DNA of 64,000 nucleotides from CAVVYA01 sp963752345 (GCA_963752345.1 CAVVYA010000010.1:60177-124176); one strand, 5' to 3'. Positions 52,610-61,784 are shown, numbered from the stretch's first letter. A program made the numbers and translations. The notes: generated by a model not told the origin, from the letters alone.

Positions 52610-53032
52610 ATGGCTCATGTCACCAGGATTTTCGACAAGATCGATATCGACCACCCGGAAAAGCCGCGCGAGCGCAAGCTCCTGTTCAAGGAGTCCGATC
52701 TGATGATCGCGCTCAACCATTATGCGCCCGGCGCGCGCAATGAGTTTCACTACCACAAGGGCTCGTCGCAGTCGTTCCTCTGCGTCAAGGGCAAGCTGAC
52801 CGTGCGGACCAAGGACAGCGAGGACGCCGAACCGGCGACCCACTATCTGACCGAGGGGATGTGCGTGCTGATCCCCGGCAATCAGTTCTATCAGCTGCAC
52901 AACGAGAGCGAGTTGCCGGCGCTGCTCTATCAGGTAAAGCGGCCAGGCGACCAGATCGTTGTCGCCGGCAAGGGGCAGCTCACGAACAGCGACTACTTCA
53001 CCGAGGACCGCCAGGCTCAAGTCGCCCTCTAG
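52610..53032 (+). CDS. Cupin domain protein
   Basis: Single cupin of 140 aa. Motif 1 is visible as NEFHYHKGSSQSFLCVKGKL with metal-binding His residues, and motif 2 as PGNQFYQLHNESE. Family members are dioxygenases, isomerases or sensors; nothing here points to a specific reaction. AGGAGG lies upstream. Monocistronic between the Rieske gene and hemerythrin gene. Confidence 0.82.
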   Translation: MAHVTRIFDKIDIDHPEKPRERKLLFKESDLMIALNHYAPGARNEFHYHKGSSQSFLCVKGKLTVRTKDSEDAEPATHYLTEGMCVLIPGNQFYQLHNESELPALLYQVKRPGDQIVVAGKGQLTNSDYFTEDRQAQVAL

Positions 53033-53147
53033 GCTGCGTGCTCCGGGTCGGCGTCCGGTGCGTCCGCGTCTCGCGCGGGCTGCGCCGGATCCGCTGACCG
53101 CGGGCGCGGCACGGGGCCGCCGCCGCCCGGCGTTAGAGAGCGTCGCC

Positions 53148-53714
53148 TTAAAGCAGCAGGGCTTTTTCGCGCTGCATCTTGCCGAATATCCTGGCGAGCG
53201 CCTGGTCGTCCAGCGCCGCGCGCAGCTTGGGAAATTCGACGTCTTCCTCCTCCCGCACGTGGCTTTCGATGATGGCGCGCAGTTCGCTCACGTGCGATTG
53301 CCAGGCCGGGTCGTCCTTGGGCAGTTCTTCCAGTTTGTAGAGATGGATCTTCATCTCCGCGTGTTCGGCATAGAGATGCTGGGCACCTTGCTGGTCGCCG
53401 CCCAACGCGGCAAGCGCCGGATAGATCACATCCTCCTCCGCCAGGGCGTGGGCGCTGAGCCGGCGCTTCAGGCGGACAAGCCGGTGGGTTCGGCTCGACA
53501 CCGCGTCGCGCGGGGTCTGCGCTATGGCCGTCAACAATGCGACAATGGTGCGGTGGTCCTGCGCCAGGGCGGCGAACGGATCGCGGCCGGCCGCGCCGCG
53601 CGCCATGCCGCTCGCCTGGGCGAACAGCGGCGGCAAGGCCCGGCTGGCGAGAAGGCCGGCCAACGCGCCGCCGGCAAAGGCCGAGAATCCACCCGATTTC
53701 GTGCGTGTTGGCAT
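53148..53714 (-). CDS. Hemerythrin HHE domain protein
   Basis: Protein of 188 aa with a hydrophobic/Gly-rich N-terminus (residues 5-30) and an HHE helical bundle carrying QDHRTIV, HALAEEDVIYPAL, YAEHAEMKIHL and ESHVREEEDVEFPKL, which supply the di-iron ligands. The ATG at 53714 is preferred because GGAG lies 7 bp upstream. A GGAAC-N16-GGTT box about 34 bp upstream suggests stress-sigma control. Confidence 0.85.
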   Translation of the reverse strand: MPTRTKSGGFSAFAGGALAGLLASRALPPLFAQASGMARGAAGRDPFAALAQDHRTIVALLTAIAQTPRDAVSSRTHRLVRLKRRLSAHALAEEDVIYPALAALGGDQQGAQHLYAEHAEMKIHLYKLEELPKDDPAWQSHVSELRAIIESHVREEEDVEFPKLRAALDDQALARIFGKMQREKALLL

Positions 53715-53747
53715 GAATTGCTCCATTCGAAAGGGGATCGACTCCCT

Positions 53748-53772
53748 AACCGCCGATTTGTCGCGCGGTTCC
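53748..53772 (-). promoter_or_regulatory. Near-match EcfG-type box before the hemerythrin gene
   Basis: Reverse strand GGAAC-N16-GGTT. One mismatch in the -10 element compared with CGTT. Spacing and position fit a stress promoter. Lower confidence than the full matches at 44375, 45539 and 55896. Confidence 0.4.
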
Positions 53773-54035
53773 GGCGCGCCATCCGTCATTATCGGCCAGG
53801 AGGGCAGGGCCGCTGAGGTTGCCGACGCGTCGCCTTTCTCCAACCGGAGCGGCATGCCAGACCGGCGCGCGCCGGCGATCATCGACGGCGCTCCTCGCTG
53901 CGGGTCGGATCGCTCGACGCCGTGGGCAGCGCGCTCCCGCCGCCGACTGTCGGTAAATTTTCTTGAAAAGGCGCGATTGTTACCTTGGCCTTACAGTGGC
54001 GCTGGGAAAAACGTGAAAAATCAATGCACGCCATG

Positions 54036-54052
54036 TTGGCACGCGATTTGCT
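54036..54052 (+). promoter_or_regulatory. Sigma-54 promoter
   Basis: TTGGCACG, four bases, TTGCT: a complete match to the RpoN -24/-12 consensus with the invariant GG and GC 10 nt apart. Expected start of transcription is near 54063. No ORF follows before the terminator at 54132. Confidence 0.72.
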
Positions 54053-54062
54053 TTTATTAGTG

Positions 54063-54160
54063 CGAGATTGGCGGCTGGGCCAGACGATGGTAAGCCGCAC
54101 GACAGTTTTACCACCCCGCGTGCCTAAGCGTAGCGGCGGCTGAAAGGCCGCCGTTTCGTT
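54063..54160 (+). ncRNA. Candidate sigma-54-dependent small RNA of about 95-100 nt
   Basis: Bounded by the sigma-54 promoter at 54036-54052 and the terminator at 54132-54158. Inside, GCGGCT (54071-54076) pairs with AGCCGC (54093-54098) for a first hairpin, then a less structured stretch with TTTTA, then the terminator hairpin. This is the layout of a small regulatory RNA. No family was recognised. Targets unknown. Confidence 0.5.
54132..54158 (+). terminator. Intrinsic terminator of the candidate small RNA
   Basis: CGGCGGC, TGAAAG loop, GCCGCCG, then TTTCGTT. Confidence 0.65.
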
Positions 54161-54312
54161 GTACGCGCGTTCGTGTAATCGTGTTCGTGTACGCGGGGTT
54201 CGTAGTCGCCGGTGTGCCGCGAGCCGGATGCGCGCGATTGTCGAGCCGTTCGCAGATGCGGTCCGCGGACGCTTCGGCCTGACGGCGGGGGCCCGGCGAG
54301 GGATGCGCGGAC

Positions 54313-54537
54313 TCAACTCTCGATTTGGCGTCCTTTATCCGTCAGGACATACCATTGGATCTTGTCGAGTTCTTCGGCCGGCTGAATCAGGTTCTCGTCG
54401 CACAGCTTCTTGAACTGCGCCGGTGTCACCGGCAAATCGGACAGCATGAATTTCCGGCGCACGACGCCGCGGCGTTCGGCGAGCCGCTCGCCCGACTTCA
54501 TCTTCCGGATGATCGCGATGTGGCGAATGGTGAGCAT
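54313..54537 (-). CDS. Hypothetical protein cotranscribed with sigma factor copy 2
   Basis: Protein of 74 aa with no recognised family. The C-terminal half (LPVTPAQFKKLCDENLIQP to WYVLTDKGRQIES) looks like a small winged-helix or DNA-binding-like fold ending; the N-terminal part is basic. It begins 30 bp after the sigma gene stop and probably shares its transcript. An alternative start at the internal Met (FMLSDLP) would give about 44 aa. Confidence 0.55.
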   Translation of the reverse strand: MLTIRHIAIIRKMKSGERLAERRGVVRRKFMLSDLPVTPAQFKKLCDENLIQPAEELDKIQWYVLTDKGRQIES

Positions 54538-54567
54538 GGCCCCGGCGTCACGTTCTGGCTTAAAACG

Positions 54568-55134
54568 TTAAGCGGCTCTCGCGCCTTGCTCGTGGGATTC
54601 GTCCGGCGCAGCCTGTTCATCGTGGGTTACACCATTCATCATCACGGTCAGGGCGGAACGGCCGCGCGACAAGCGCGAGCGCACCGTGCCCACGGGGACA
54701 CCGGTGATCTTGGCCGTTTCCTCATAGCTGAGCCCCTGCAGCGCAATCAGAAGAAGCGTGGACCGCTGCGCGGCAGGAAGCGCGGCCAGGGCCTTGCTGA
54801 TGTCCATCAGCTCGATTCGGTGAAACTGGTTCGGGCGCGTCACGTTGCCGCCCTGGTCCATCGAGGTGACCGCCGTGGCGAAATCGCGCGACCGCTTGGC
54901 CCTGCGCGTGCCGTCGAGGAAAATGTTGTGGACGATGGAAAGCAGCCAGGCCTTCAAATTGGTGCCGGGTTCGAACAGATGCATTTTGGACAGCGCGCGC
55001 ACCAGCGCATCCTGGACCAAGTCATCCGCATCGGTCTTGTTGTGGACCAGACCGCGCGCATAGCGTCGAAGCACGGGCACGTGGGAGATCAGGATCGAGC
55101 TGATATCCGCATTGTCCTTGGCGACATTTTCCAT
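54568..55134 (-). CDS. ECF sigma factor, EcfG-like (copy 2)
   Basis: Paralogue of the sigma factor at 44705-45346, 188 aa. Region 2: YARGLVHNKTDADDLVQDALVRAL and GTNLKAWLLSIVHNIF; region 4: LPAAQRSTLLLIALQGLSYEE and VPVGTVRSRLSRGRSAL. The ATG at 55134 gives MENVAKDNADISSI, similar to the other copy's MENNAPRSKDKDA. Upstream is the PRC-barrel gene with an EcfG box; the sigma gene's own upstream region shows no full box. Two such sigma factors suggest separate stress inputs. Confidence 0.85.
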   Translation of the reverse strand: MENVAKDNADISSILISHVPVLRRYARGLVHNKTDADDLVQDALVRALSKMHLFEPGTNLKAWLLSIVHNIFLDGTRRAKRSRDFATAVTSMDQGGNVTRPNQFHRIELMDISKALAALPAAQRSTLLLIALQGLSYEETAKITGVPVGTVRSRLSRGRSALTVMMNGVTHDEQAAPDESHEQGARAA

Positions 55135-55330
55135 CGGGCGCTGCCTTTTGTTATTGCGACATCCTGGGCAAGACAGCATACGCAGGTATGGCTCCGCTTC
55201 GGTCGTGTCATAAATGCGCCGAGGCAGGTCAACGCTATGACATGACGCCGATATCGACCGCGTTTCCCGTTCTGCGCGACAGTTCTATTCGCGTCCTGCT
55301 GAACCGGGGCGGTATGGAGCGGATGACGAA

Positions 55331-55358
55331 AAGGCCGGCTCGAATGAGAGCCGGCCTT
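55331..55358 (-). terminator. Terminator after the PRC-barrel gene
   Basis: AAGGCCGGCTC and GAGCCGGCCTT form a perfect 11-bp stem; on the reverse strand TTTTC follows. It lies 15 bp past the stop of the PRC-barrel gene. Confidence 0.75.
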
Positions 55359-55373
55359 TCACGAGGGGACGTG

Positions 55374-55781
55374 TTACTTCTTCGAATAAGTGTATTCGGG
55401 CAGACCCTTGAGTTGGTCTTTCGTGGCGCCCGGCAGGACGATCTTGGTGTCGTCGGCCTTGTCCTTGTCGTAGGCCACTTTCAGGTTCGACGTCGGGACG
55501 ACGACCAGGTGGTTGCCCATCCCGAGGAAGCCGCCGACCGACAGCACGGCGTAAGGCGCTTTGCCGTCCGCGCTGATGAGGACGTCGTCGACCTTGCCGA
55601 TGGTCTCGTTGCGGTCGTTGTAGACGGTGCTGCCGATCACCTTCGAGCCGCGGTATGCGGTGTCGATGCTCCGGACATCGACCTTGGCGACTTCCTGGGG
55701 CGCGCCTTGCGCCAGGACGGGACCGGACAGAAGACTCGCGCCGAGCAGGACGGCACTGGCGAGAATCATTGGTTTGCTCAT
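55374..55781 (-). CDS. Secreted PRC-barrel domain protein
   Basis: Protein of 135 aa with a signal peptide (residues 1-25, ends VLAQG) and a PRC-barrel domain (SKVIGSTVYNDRNETIGKVDDVLIS to VVVPTSNLKVA). Such periplasmic PRC-barrel proteins are frequent members of alphaproteobacterial general-stress regulons. AGAGGA precedes the ATG, and a full EcfG-type box lies at 55896-55921. Biochemical role unknown. Confidence 0.85.
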   Translation of the reverse strand: MSKPMILASAVLLGASLLSGPVLAQGAPQEVAKVDVRSIDTAYRGSKVIGSTVYNDRNETIGKVDDVLISADGKAPYAVLSVGGFLGMGNHLVVVPTSNLKVAYDKDKADDTKIVLPGATKDQLKGLPEYTYSKK

Positions 55782-55895
55782 GATTATTCCTCTTTATGGT
55801 TCGGATCGGGGCGGCGCATCCGGCCGGCATCCTCGACGATGCGATGTCAGATGGATGGCGCCGCGGCGCCGATCGCCTCGAGCTTGCGGGAAATG

Positions 55896-55921
55896 AACGA
55901 AGCCCGATTCAGCTTCGTTCC
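55896..55921 (-). promoter_or_regulatory. EcfG-type promoter for the PRC-barrel gene
   Basis: Reverse strand GGAAC, 17 bases, CGTT. Leader to the start codon about 110 nt. Third full match to the general-stress consensus in this district. Confidence 0.72.
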
Positions 55922-56004
55922 GTCACCGGCGGGGAGGCGCGATATGCCGCGCGAATGGCGTGGGCCGCGTGCGTCGATAACGTGACCTTTTTTGGCTGTG
56001 AGCC

Positions 56005-56469
56005 ATGAACAAACAAAGCGCCGGCGTCCTCGCCTTCAAAACCGTCGATGGCGAGGTGTTCGTCTATCTCGTGCATCCCGGCGGGCCGTTCTGGGCCAAG
56101 AAGGACATCGGCGCATGGTCCATTCCCAAGGGAGAGTTCGGCGATGACGAGGACGGGCTGACGGCTGCGCGCCGCGAGTTCGCCGAGGAAACCGGCCAGG
56201 TCGTCGATGGCCGCTTCCGCAAGCTGACGCCCTGCCGCCAGAAGGCCGGCAAGCTGATCCACGCCTGGGCGGTGGAAAGCGACGTCGATGAGAAGGTGAC
56301 GAGCAACGCGTTCGAAATGGTGTGGCCGCCGAAATCAGGCCGCAAACAGATGTTTCCGGAAATCGACCGCGCCGCGTGGTTCACGCTCGACGAAGCGCGC
56401 GAGCGCATCAACCCGGGACAGCGGCCGCTGCTGGAGGAGTTGGAGAACTTGCTGCGAAGCGTGGGATGA
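56005..56469 (+). CDS. NUDIX hydrolase family protein
   Basis: Pyrophosphohydrolase of 154 aa. The Nudix box is GEFGDDEDGLTAARREFAEETG, a variant spacing with REFAEETG retained; the opening SAGVLAFKTVDGEVFVYLVHPGG is the usual strand. Some members of this small group act on dinucleoside polyphosphates or oxidised nucleotides; the substrate here is unknown. Single gene between the PRC-barrel promoter and the kinase. Confidence 0.85.
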   Translation: MNKQSAGVLAFKTVDGEVFVYLVHPGGPFWAKKDIGAWSIPKGEFGDDEDGLTAARREFAEETGQVVDGRFRKLTPCRQKAGKLIHAWAVESDVDEKVTSNAFEMVWPPKSGRKQMFPEIDRAAWFTLDEARERINPGQRPLLEELENLLRSVG

Positions 56470-56583
56470 GGTTCGAGTGGCGCGGCAGTGTTCGCACGTT
56501 CCGCTATCCATTGCTCGAGGCGGTGCTCTCGCGGATCACGCGCCGGCCATACCGCCTGCGCGTTCCATTCGTCGTCAGCGCGA

Positions 56584-57679
56584 TTATCCCGTGGATTTAG
56601 GTGCGGACGCCGCCCGCGTGAACAGGATCACGACCCGCATACCCTTGCCAGGACTCGAACTCGACCTGAAGAGTGGCATTGGCGTTGGTACGCAGCGACC
56701 GAACAATCAGCATGCCGAGTTTGCCGCGTTGCGGCCACTCGACACCTTCCGGCAGCCCCACGCCGTCGTCAGCAACGATGACCCGGCAGCCATTTCCCTC
56801 GGTGAGGCTGTGCAGCGTGATGGTGCCGCCATCGCGGCCGGTGAAGGCATGCTTCAGTGCGTTTGTCAGCAATTCATTGACCACGAGGCCGGCTGGCATG
56901 GCGACATTGATCGACACGGGATAAGTATCGACCTTGAGGTCGAGCCGTATGCCTTCGACGGCATGAGCTCGCATCACCGCCGAGGCGACTTCGCTCAGAT
57001 AGATACCGAGATCCACCTCGTCGCCCTGACCATCCGGGCGAAGCGAGCGGTAAAGGACGTTGAGCGCTTCGATGCGCCCAGCCAACCGGTCGAAAGGGGC
57101 CGCCCCGCTGCCGCTCCGGGCGTTGCGCGCTTCGAGACGAATCAGCGCCGTGATCATCTGCAGGTTGTTGCGGACGCGATGCTGGACCTCTTGCAGCAGC
57201 GTGTCCTTCTCGCGGATCAGGTGCTCAAGCTCTTCGCGCTTCGATTCCACCAGGGCTTGAACATCGACAAACGCCGCAAGCCGATAGCACGGCGTCCCTT
57301 CGTCATCGACGATCACGTTGGAAAAAGCATCGACCAGGGCGGCTTCCTGATTCTCCCGTTCGATGCGAAATGTGCCTATCCGGTCGTTGCCTTCCGTGAT
57401 GGATGACCCCAGGGGGCCGGGCGTCGCGTCGTCGTTGCTCTCGCCGCGCAAGACGCTCCACGGATGCCCCTCGATTGCCTCGCTCGACTGTCCACAGAGC
57501 TTCTCGAATTGAGGATTGGCATAGACGATCCGCTCGACGCCTCTCATCTCCGCCACCACGATGGCGATGGGCATCTGATCGAGGAAATGGCGGAACTGCT
57601 CGCTCTCGAGCGCGTTGGCCAAGTCCGGCGAGGCGAGCAATTCCTCGATCTGTTCCGCTTGGGCGTCATTGGGAGGCAT
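56584..57679 (-). CDS. PAS-domain HisKA_2 histidine kinase, one frame break
   Basis: Soluble sensor kinase with a PAS domain (residues about 30-155, IVVAEMRGVERIVYANPQFEKLCG) and a HisKA_2/HWE-type core: phospho-His in LLQEVQHRVRNNLQMI, N-box NELLTNALKHAF, GVGLPEG. The frame shifts near 56660 by one extra base; the intended end is SSPGKGMRVVILFTRAASAPKSTG, stop at 56584-56586, giving 364 aa. Kinases of this class phosphorylate PhyR in the general stress response, which fits the nearby EcfG-NepR genes. No membrane segment. Confidence 0.85.
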
Positions 57680-58745
57680 AGAGGGGCCGTATGTGCGTGG
57701 GGTGGATGGGCAGCGGCGGGCGAGAAGTCTCGCTCTAGCGCACGCTGGCAGGAGCCAAGCTCAACCTATACCCGTTCGTGACGGAACAGGAAGAACAGAT
57801 CTCCGCATGCCGCGAACCAGAGCGGGGGTCAATCCTTTGAGCCGCGTTCAGTTCATATCGATCAAACAGAGCGCGCCGTCTTCACGCAGGGGCCGCTCCC
57901 AAATCCCATCGGCGAAGACGAGGAGTGAAGCCGTCGAAGGACTGGCTGGTCTGCCGATAGGAGTTGGCGAGGCAAACGACCTCAAAGCGCTGGCGCCAGT
58001 CGGAAAGTTAGTGGCGGAGCGGACGATACCCCGAACGAACCTTCTCTGATCCTGTGCCGGAGAGTGAGCAGAAGCCATTGAGGTGAAGTCCAGGCGACCC
58101 ATCTTAGCTCCGCATCACGGATACTCGCTAAACAGGACGGCGTAGGCAGAGAATATTTCCCTATCAAAAAAGACGCTCGTTCCTTTGTAAGGTAATTACC
58201 TCGGATGTCGGCGAGCTTTACACCTGGGGGCGCAAAAGGGTCCGTTCGTCCTGGTCGCAACCCCCTTACGGGCGTGCGAATTACTAAAGCGTCACGATCT
58301 CGACCCCGCGGGCCCACGTCAGGGCGGTAGCGCCGAACTCGAAAAATCAGGCCGGCAGTCGTGCGGGTCCGCCCATCCACCTGACTAGATTGATCGAGGC
58401 CGCGCGGTTGTTGGGTGAAAAACCTATGTCAGCCGAATCGTTGATGGCTTTCTTGTCCGGCCTGTTCTGCAGCGCGGGCCATGCACCTATCGATCATTCC
58501 CAGTCGCATCCACTGAGAGGGAAACCTCACGAACTCTGCCCTCGTCGGGCTAACAAAACCGAGGCCCGCACAGAACTTTCTGAGCGGAAGAACGATTTAG
58601 CGAGGAACACAATCTCGCTCGCGATTCAGAGCCGCGATGCCGATCGGCGCGGATCTGGCATTGATCTTGCTGCGACCTTCTCAGAGGCGACGATTGTAAA
58701 GCATTCGACAGCCTTCGTCCTGTTCACAAAACAACGGAGGCCTCC
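57680..58745. other. 1066-bp region without a recognised gene
   Basis: Several overlapping open frames of up to about 180 codons exist, but none shows a family motif, a plausible start or consistent codon use. GC content is lower than in the core genes. The last 40 bp contain ACGGAGG before the PEP-CTERM gene start. A remnant of an inserted element is possible but not supported. Confidence 0.5.
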
Positions 58746-61097
58746 ATGCGTACCAGCCGTCGCATTCTGCTCACTGCCGTTAGCGCGATCGCCATCGCCG
58801 TGGTCGCTCCAACCCCGGCGCGCTCCATACCGATCATCAGCACGGGTGCGCCAGGTCTTCCTGGACTATCAGGACCCACGGGAACGGCAGGTGGGCCCGG
58901 TGGCCCCGCGGTCGCCAATAACGCCGTTCCCGACAGCGTGAGCCTTGCTACTGCTACCGCTGGCGCTGGCGGAGACGGCGGCAACGGCACTTCCAATTCT
59001 GGCGGTGTAGGCGGTGCCGGCGGCGCTGCCAGCGCGACGGCAACCAATTCCCTCGTCGGCGCGACGAGCACCACGGCCCAAGCATCAGGTGGCCGCGGTG
59101 GCACAGGCGGATCCACTCCCGGTGACAACGCCGGCGGTGATGGCGGGGACGGCGGTTCGGCGACTGCGTCCGTTCAGGCGGCCACTGGCGCGGCCGTAGC
59201 GATGGCCGAAGGTTTCGGTGGGCTGGGCGGCACGGGCGGACTTGCTGGTGAGGGTGGAAACCAGGGGGACGTTGCCGCGCTTGCGACGACGGGCGGCGGT
59301 GACGCGCGCGCCACAGCAACAGCACTGGGTGGCAATGGTGGGGACGGACGCCGATTCGGCTCAGGCGATGGCGGCAGCGTAGGGACCAGCAGCGCGACCG
59401 CGCGAACAGCGGACGGCACGGCTGAAGCGACCGCGCTCAGCTTTGGCGGGGACGGCGGCGACGGAGGCAGAAAAGGCGGGATTGGAGGGAACACGGCCGA
59501 CGTTGCCGCAACGGCCGAAAGCGGACGTGGAAATGCGACAGCTCACGCTACGACAGCTGGCGGTGCTGGAGGTGCCGGAGGCGCCTTCGGCGAAGGTGCC
59601 GACGGAGGACATGGCGGACTGACCACCGCGAGCGCTCTAGCAACCAGTGGCGCGGCTGAAGCGAATGCGACGAACCTGGGCGGGAACGGCGGCGCTGAAG
59701 GCAATTCGGCGCTCGGAACCAGCGGCAATGGCGGTGCCGCACTCGGCGCAGTCGCGCGAGCCGAGACCTCCATCGGAGATGCGAATGCCCGCGCCATATC
59801 TCGCGGTGGCGATGGGGCCGGCGGGCACCTATCCGGGGGCGGCGGAAGCGCCACTGACGTCACGGCGACGGCGCGGACCGTAATCGGTACCGCTCAGGCG
59901 GACGCAAGAGGTACTGGCGGGGCGGGCGGTAGCGGCGAAGGCGCCGATGACGGGGGAGCAGCAATCCGCATCCTGGCACAGGCGGAAACAGCCGGCGGGA
60001 ATGCCATCGCGCGGGCGACAGCGATCGGAGGCGCCGGGGGCGACGGCCGCTTTCCGGGGAATGGCGGCGTCGCTACGAGCCAGGCAGATGCCTCGAATTC
60101 GGGGGCCATGGGCACCGCAACGGCGACAGCATCCGCGACTGGCGGTCAAGGCGGACAAAGCATCCCCCGTCCCAGTATCGGTGGGAGTGCGACGGCAGTC
60201 GCCAATGCCGTAGCTACCAATGGCGCAGCAGCGATTGCCGATGCGGGGGCATTTGGCTCTGCCGATACCAGCGCACGCGCCAATGCCACCACGGCCATGG
60301 GCGCGCAGGCCATCGGGACCGCCTTCGCTCAAGGAATCGATGGAATCGCGCGTAGCTCGGCGAAAACGAGCGGCAGTGTATTTTCGCAAATCAATGCGTC
60401 GGCGGCGGCCGATGGCTCTGCGACTGTGAAAAGCTCAGTCAATGTCAATGGGGCCTTCCAGGGCATCGACACGACAGGGAGCTTGCAGGCTTATGCCTTC
60501 GGCACGGGCTTACCCAACGCGGCATTCGTCTCCGCGACGCTCGCCGGTAACCCCAATGTTGCGGCGGCTTTTGCCAGCGGCGGCATCGTCGGGGCAGGTG
60601 CCATGGGTGCTGCTTATCGCACCGATGGTCCTGTAGGCTCACGGCTTTATTCGAGCACCTTCGATTTCATCTTCGACACGGATGCATTCGCCGCGGCCGG
60701 CAATCTGCAGCTCGGATTTTATGATGAAATCACCTTCGGCTCCGGCTTCGACGCGCTTTTGTTGCGAGTTTTGTTCGAGGGAAACGTCGTTGTCGATGAA
60801 CTCTTCACGACGGTTGCGGCAGCGGAAGCCTATTTCGATGATACAGTGCTAAATCTTGGCGCCTTCGCTTTGGGAGATGTACTGGACCTGAATTTCATTT
60901 TCGCGCTCGAATCGCACCGACCCGATGATGGCTTCGGAATGGCGTTCCTCTTTGGCGCGGACACGGCGGCCGTTGCGCCGACGCCGGCGCCGGTACCGGA
61001 GCCGTCAACCCTCGGCCTGCTTGCATTCGGCCTCAGCCTGCTCTTTTCAGTGGTCCTGCGTCGTAGGCTGAATGCTGACCCTCGGCTGCCGAAGTAG
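58746..61097 (+). CDS. Glycine-rich repeat protein with PEP-CTERM sorting tail
   Basis: Exported protein of 783 aa. Signal peptide residues 1-27; a short collagen-like GxPGLxG stretch; eleven repeats of 37-43 residues (71-501), each with GGxGGxG clusters followed by alternating Ala/Thr strands such as ATATA; a non-repeat domain (about 510-745); and a C-terminal VPEPSTLGLLAFG motif, hydrophobic helix and basic tail, the PEP-CTERM exosortase recognition signal. A ribosome binding site GGAGG lies upstream. No exosortase is in the window. Probably a surface or matrix protein. Confidence 0.85.
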   Translation: MRTSRRILLTAVSAIAIAVVAPTPARSIPIISTGAPGLPGLSGPTGTAGGPGGPAVANNAVPDSVSLATATAGAGGDGGNGTSNSGGVGGAGGAASATATNSLVGATSTTAQASGGRGGTGGSTPGDNAGGDGGDGGSATASVQAATGAAVAMAEGFGGLGGTGGLAGEGGNQGDVAALATTGGGDARATATALGGNGGDGRRFGSGDGGSVGTSSATARTADGTAEATALSFGGDGGDGGRKGGIGGNTADVAATAESGRGNATAHATTAGGAGGAGGAFGEGADGGHGGLTTASALATSGAAEANATNLGGNGGAEGNSALGTSGNGGAALGAVARAETSIGDANARAISRGGDGAGGHLSGGGGSATDVTATARTVIGTAQADARGTGGAGGSGEGADDGGAAIRILAQAETAGGNAIARATAIGGAGGDGRFPGNGGVATSQADASNSGAMGTATATASATGGQGGQSIPRPSIGGSATAVANAVATNGAAAIADAGAFGSADTSARANATTAMGAQAIGTAFAQGIDGIARSSAKTSGSVFSQINASAAADGSATVKSSVNVNGAFQGIDTTGSLQAYAFGTGLPNAAFVSATLAGNPNVAAAFASGGIVGAGAMGAAYRTDGPVGSRLYSSTFDFIFDTDAFAAAGNLQLGFYDEITFGSGFDALLLRVLFEGNVVVDELFTTVAAAEAYFDDTVLNLGAFALGDVLDLNFIFALESHRPDDGFGMAFLFGADTAAVAPTPAPVPEPSTLGLLAFGLSLLFSVVLRRRLNADPRLPK
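58956..60248 (+). repeat. Eleven tandem glycine/alanine-rich repeats in the PEP-CTERM gene
   Basis: Units of 111-129 bp encoding GGxGGxGG, a variable loop and an Ala/Thr-rich half. The units share pattern but diverge in DNA, so the array is old rather than recently expanded. Confidence 0.75.
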
Positions 61098-61155
61098 GGG
61101 CAAAATTTCACGGCCGGTCGATGCCCCGAACCCGGGGGCTGAACCTTTGTTTGGG

Positions 61156-61180
61156 CACCTCGACAAGGTCGAGGTGTTTC
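61156..61180 (+). terminator. Terminator after the PEP-CTERM gene
   Basis: CACCTCGAC, loop AAG, GTCGAGGTG, then TTTC: a perfect 9-bp stem. The rest of 61098-61519 shows no recognisable gene. Confidence 0.6.
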
Positions 61181-61519
61181 AGAGAAGAGTCGACACGCCA
61201 GCCATGAACCCGATCGTCATGACGATGAATCGGTCCGGGGTCTGTCCCGCTACGCGCATCGCCCTCTCCGTTATTCGTTCTGCCGCCATTTTGCGCCGCA
61301 GACTTCCGAGGTGAGTCAGCAGGTGCGGAGAAATACCGGCATAGAGAACGCGCTGGGGCGAAGGCAGCGCATTGCCGAGTGCGAAGAACGCGTCGCAAGA
61401 CTTCTGGAATACCGGTTTTCACTCCGATGCGGGCAGGAGAGAGATGTTGTAGCGGGAGAGATTGGCGGAGCGAGAGTCCGCCTAACGGCGGTCTTCCGTT
61501 GCCCCGACCGTCCCCTAGC

Positions 61520-61784
61520 ATGTCCCATTTTTTATTGACGTTTGCTGTTTGGAATGATTGCCGTCGCTGGCGCCATCGCGCACGCGACCAGGTACGCTAC
61601 AGTGACAATGGAATCCGGATCTGCCTACGTGGTGGAGGATCGCTGGACGGGCGCGGTTCGCACTTGTCGGCTAGAATTACGGGCGGAAGCCAGAGGCGAG
61701 TATTCAAACGCGGTCCGGTGCGCATGCTACCCCTTGAGAGACAGCCGGCGCGCGTCGCGCAAGGCGCTAACGCCGAACTTGTGA
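61520..61784 (+). CDS. Small secreted or membrane protein, one frame break
   Basis: The ATG at 61520 starts MSHFLLTFAV; removing one T near 61550 continues GMIAVAGAIAHATRYATVTM, giving an N-terminal hydrophobic helix followed by SAYVVEDRWTGAVRTCRLEL. Repaired length 87 aa. Without the repair neither half makes sense. The last 58 bp overlap the end of the opposite-strand gene at 61727-62038. No family recognised. Confidence 0.45.

Noticed and set aside
57848..58102. Leftward 84-codon frame in the gap before the PEP-CTERM gene
   Set aside because: No ribosome binding site, no recognisable domain, and Pro/Arg/Ser-rich composition typical of spurious frames.
58390..58941. 183-codon rightward frame overlapping the PEP-CTERM gene start
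   Set aside because: It overlaps the well-supported signal peptide in another frame and has no motif.
58956..60248. Collagen as the identity of the glycine-rich region
   Set aside because: Only a short initial stretch has GxP triplets; the rest has GG clusters alternating with Ala/Thr strands, which is not a collagen triplet pattern.
61108..61521. 137-codon leftward frame after the PEP-CTERM gene
   Set aside because: It crosses the predicted terminator hairpin and its composition is unlike a protein; no start signal was seen.
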